Position numbers and translations under genes: made by a program. The notes under the pieces were generated by a model. It was not told the DNA's origin, made no database searches, and worked only from the letters and a program-made list of their open reading frames with translations. Shown piece by piece: positions 5,203 to 6,859 of a stretch of 6,859 nt of DNA; position 1 is the stretch's first letter; every line of letters begins with the position of its first letter. The stretch spans positions 1-6,859 of the forward strand of contig JANLTU010000216.1 of NCBI GenBank assembly GCA_031363085.1. Direction: 5' to 3'. Source of the DNA: UBA6921 sp031363085 (GTDB taxonomy: Bacteria > Pseudomonadota > Gammaproteobacteria > SG8-11).

Positions 5203-6030
5203 GCGCCTGAAGAATATGACGGGATGAGAAACAGAACCATGCTTATTCCTCATGTAGTATTTGCAGATTTCTGCATGCGTTATCAATTCCAAAGTTGCAT
5301 GCCTTTTTGAAGTCTGAAATCGCCTTCTGTGTTTTTCCAAGCGCTTGATTAACGACACCACGGTTTGTGTATGCCTTCCCAAGGTTAGGATTGAGTTCGA
5401 TTGCTTTATCAAAATCCTTGGTGGCATTCTCGTATTGTCTCAATCTCGCAGCGTAAACAAACCCTCTGTTGTTATAGGCGTCTGCATCTTTAGGGTTTAT
5501 TTTTATTGCGGCGTTAAAATCGGCAATTGCTTTGCTGTACTCGCCTATTTGATCAAATGCCGTGCCCCGGTTTAGATGGGCATCAGATGAGTCATGATTG
5601 ATGGAAAGCGCTTTATCGTAGTCAACAATAGCCTTTTGATATTCCTGTTTGTTGTAATGTACATACCCTCGGTTTATGTAATGAAGAGAATTGCTAGGAT
5701 CAAGCACTGTCGCTTTATCGAGATCCTTCATTGCTTTTTCATACTGACCCATCTGGTTGTATGTATTGCCACGATTATTAAGCGCTTCAACATAACTAGG
5801 GTCTAGTGCAAGAGCCTTTGTGTAACTTTCAGCGGCTTTCTGGTAGTCGCCTTCATTGAATTTGGCCAACCCTAAAGAAAGGTAACTTTCTTTCGATGGT
5901 TCAGCACTCGCAACCGGTGAAGTTAACACCAGCAATGACAATCCAACTATGAGTAGCTGGATTGTTGATGTTACCGCCAAGTGTTTGACTGCCTTTTTTA
6001 TCGTCTTCATATTAGAACTGGGTCGTCTAA
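5119..6030 (-). mobile_element. Complete integron gene cassette carrying a TPR protein
   Basis: On the minus strand the cassette starts with TTAGAC after the G of a core at 6031 and ends with the G of the attC core at 5119, 912 bases in all. It contains a 20-base leader, one gene (5243-6010), a 40-base gap and its attC. This compact layout, with gene and attC in the same orientation, is how cassettes are built. The DNA is clearly more AT-rich than the cobalamin genes on the left, as expected of transferred cassettes. Confidence 0.82.
5243..6010 (-). CDS. Exported TPR-repeat protein, cassette-borne
   Basis: The 255-residue product has a signal peptide: basic start MKTIKKAVKH, hydrophobic LLIVGLSLLVL (19-29) and an AxA site, VASA-EP, after residue 36. 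Six tetratricopeptide repeats follow at about 40-73, 74-107, 108-141, 142-175, 176-210 (one extra residue) and 211-244. Each has the family pattern of N-R-G, Y/F, G-Y-KA and DxxKA-LxP. The last repeat ends in ACNFGIDNACRNL, as in many periplasmic TPR proteins. An 11-residue tail closes it. TPRs are protein-binding scaffolds, so a periplasmic adaptor role is likely but the partner is unknown. The start at 6010 was chosen because the signal peptide begins there and it lies 20 bases inside the cassette. The frame stays open upstream to 6151 through insertion-sequence DNA. No clear ribosome binding site or promoter is seen. Confidence 0.85.
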   Translation of the reverse strand: MKTIKKAVKHLAVTSTIQLLIVGLSLLVLTSPVASAEPSKESYLSLGLAKFNEGDYQKAAESYTKALALDPSYVEALNNRGNTYNQMGQYEKAMKDLDKATVLDPSNSLHYINRGYVHYNKQEYQKAIVDYDKALSINHDSSDAHLNRGTAFDQIGEYSKAIADFNAAIKINPKDADAYNNRGFVYAARLRQYENATKDFDKAIELNPNLGKAYTNRGVVNQALGKTQKAISDFKKACNFGIDNACRNLQILHEE

Positions 6031-6031
6031 C
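6025..6031 (-). other. Integron core site at the cassette/IS boundary
   Basis: GTTAGAC on the minus strand matches the GTTRRRY core and marks the 5' edge of the TPR cassette. The bases before it (minus strand) show none of the pairing arm expected of a complete attC. They look instead like the end of the neighbouring insertion sequence, so the rest of the attI or attC seems to have been displaced. Confidence 0.7.
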
Positions 6032-6859
6032 GAGGGTGTAGAAAAACCCAACTCTGAACTCGCCGTCGAGGATTTGGAAAGTTTTTTTTGCAGGTGTTGT
6101 ATGTGATGAAGCGGCACCGTGTTGTTTCTTGTCTCGATTCATAGTGGCCAATGCACCGCCTGCGAGCGTTTCACGCGGTCATCCCTTCGGTTAGTGCATC
6201 GCATAACCATGATGCGCCAGTTTTTCGATGTTGTGCATCAGGCAGTACAGCTTCCATTGTCCGTCCACTTTGGTTTTTCCACGCAGCGTGAAACGGTTCA
6301 GTTGTTTGTTGCCGCGTAGATTTCCAAACACCGGTTCCACGGTGGCGAAGCGTCGCGTGATCATCTGCCGACCCACGTCAGAATCAACCTTCGCCTTCAT
6401 CCGCTCGACGTGCAAGTGAGGGACACGTCGGCCTTGGAAGAAAGACACTTGGCGGATCTTGGTTTTATGCGGTGAACGCAGGCATTCTTCACGTCGCGTG
6501 CACGGCACACAGTCCTGCTGCGCGCCCGCGAACTTCATCGCGGCATAACCACTGATCGTGCAGTTCGCACCATTGCGATACAAGCGTTTGCCCGCCGGAC
6601 AGACACAATGACTGCGATCTTCCGCGAGCGTGAACTGCGCAGGCGTGAAGCACTTCGTTTTCTTGGGACTCTTGGTTTTGTTCCACAACGGGTCAGGTTT
6701 TGATTTATGCCGGACTTGATCGGCGTAGCGTGCATCGCGCGTGCGGTAGCGGTTGTCTGGAAGGCAGGCGTCGATCTGCTGTTGCGCCAGCGCGGTGACG
6801 TTGGCAGAGGAGTGATAACCCGAGTCGGCGGCAATCACGGTGCGGGGGATTCGATAGGG
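6032..6859 (-). mobile_element. Insertion sequence, IS1182-like, right part only
   Basis: The element contains the 3' part of a transposase gene and about 160 bases of downstream non-coding DNA. The proposed end is at 6032, directly against the integron core. The outermost bases read inward GAGGGTGTAGAAAAACCC, which is a plausible terminal inverted repeat. The other end lies outside the window, so neither the repeat nor a target duplication can be checked here. The 158 bases between 6032 and 6190 hold no gene of their own. An A8/T8 run at 6081-6088 is the only notable feature. Confidence 0.6.
6191..6859 (-). CDS. IS1182-family transposase, C-terminal part (5' end outside window)
   Basis: Of this DDE transposase, 222 residues are visible, open to the window edge. 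TVIAADSGYHSSANVTAL near the start holds the second catalytic Asp, followed by CLPDNRYRTRDARYADQVRHK. A cysteine-rich stretch (CVCPAGKRLYRNG, then CVPCTRREECLRSP) matches the zinc-like region of IS1182-type enzymes. The catalytic Glu is in RFATVEPVFGNLRGNKQLNRFTLRGK, and the end is a conserved WKLYCLMHNIEKLAHHG block. The visible part has no frameshift or stop, so the enzyme may be intact. The first catalytic Asp and the N-terminal domain lie beyond the window. Related IS4/IS5-group enzymes share the fold, but the Cys-rich insert and the C-terminus favour IS1182. Confidence 0.88.
   Translation of the reverse strand, partial: PYRIPRTVIAADSGYHSSANVTALAQQQIDACLPDNRYRTRDARYADQVRHKSKPDPLWNKTKSPKKTKCFTPAQFTLAEDRSHCVCPAGKRLYRNGANCTISGYAAMKFAGAQQDCVPCTRREECLRSPHKTKIRQVSFFQGRRVPHLHVERMKAKVDSDVGRQMITRRFATVEPVFGNLRGNKQLNRFTLRGKTKVDGQWKLYCLMHNIEKLAHHGYAMH

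Noticed and set aside
5128..5310. Plus-strand open frame across the attC and the end of the TPR gene
   Set aside because: It runs through the folded recombination site and antisense to TPR codons, with no ribosome binding site and no protein-like pattern.

Overview
The window looks like a GC-rich proteobacterial chromosome, more likely gamma- or betaproteobacterial, though lineage cannot be fixed from this sequence alone. Three pieces lie side by side: the end of a cobalamin (vitamin B12) operon, a pair of envelope-protein genes, and an accessory segment made of integron gene cassettes next to an insertion sequence.

Positions 1-3570, + strand: the 3' part of cobQ, then cobU, cobT, cobC and cobS. 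Together they cover amidation of the corrin ring (CobQ), activation of adenosylcobinamide to its GDP form (CobU), activation and dephosphorylation of the lower ligand (CobT, CobC), and final joining of the two halves (CobS). All four gene junctions are 4-base start/stop overlaps, so the genes are almost certainly one translationally coupled transcript. A strong hairpin at 3538-3570 ends it and is symmetric enough to also end the opposing gene.

Positions 3609-4877: a minus-strand four-helix membrane protein of the DUF2892 type, then a divergent plus-strand gene for a small exported outer-membrane beta-barrel. The divergent intergenic region holds a clear TATAAT box with a perfect 15-base palindrome directly upstream of it.

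Positions 4878-6859: accessory DNA read on the minus strand. A well-formed integron attC site lies at 5113-5202. Its extrahelical bases show that the cassettes point along the minus strand. The attC sits just downstream of an exported six-repeat TPR protein gene (5243-6010). That gene's start codon lies 20 bases inside a second integron core sequence (6025-6031), so 5119-6030 is a complete 912-bp cassette. The next cassette, on the other side of the attC, starts like a cytidine/blasticidin deaminase but loses recognisable similarity after about 50 residues, before the zinc site: a truncated cassette. At the right edge is the C-terminal part of an IS1182-like transposase, and the insertion sequence appears to end directly against the cassette core at 6031. 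No integron integrase is in the window; on this orientation it would lie beyond the right edge.

No tRNA, rRNA or CRISPR array was seen. The most interesting part is the cassette/IS segment: a previously unannotated-looking cassette array remnant carrying an exported TPR protein.
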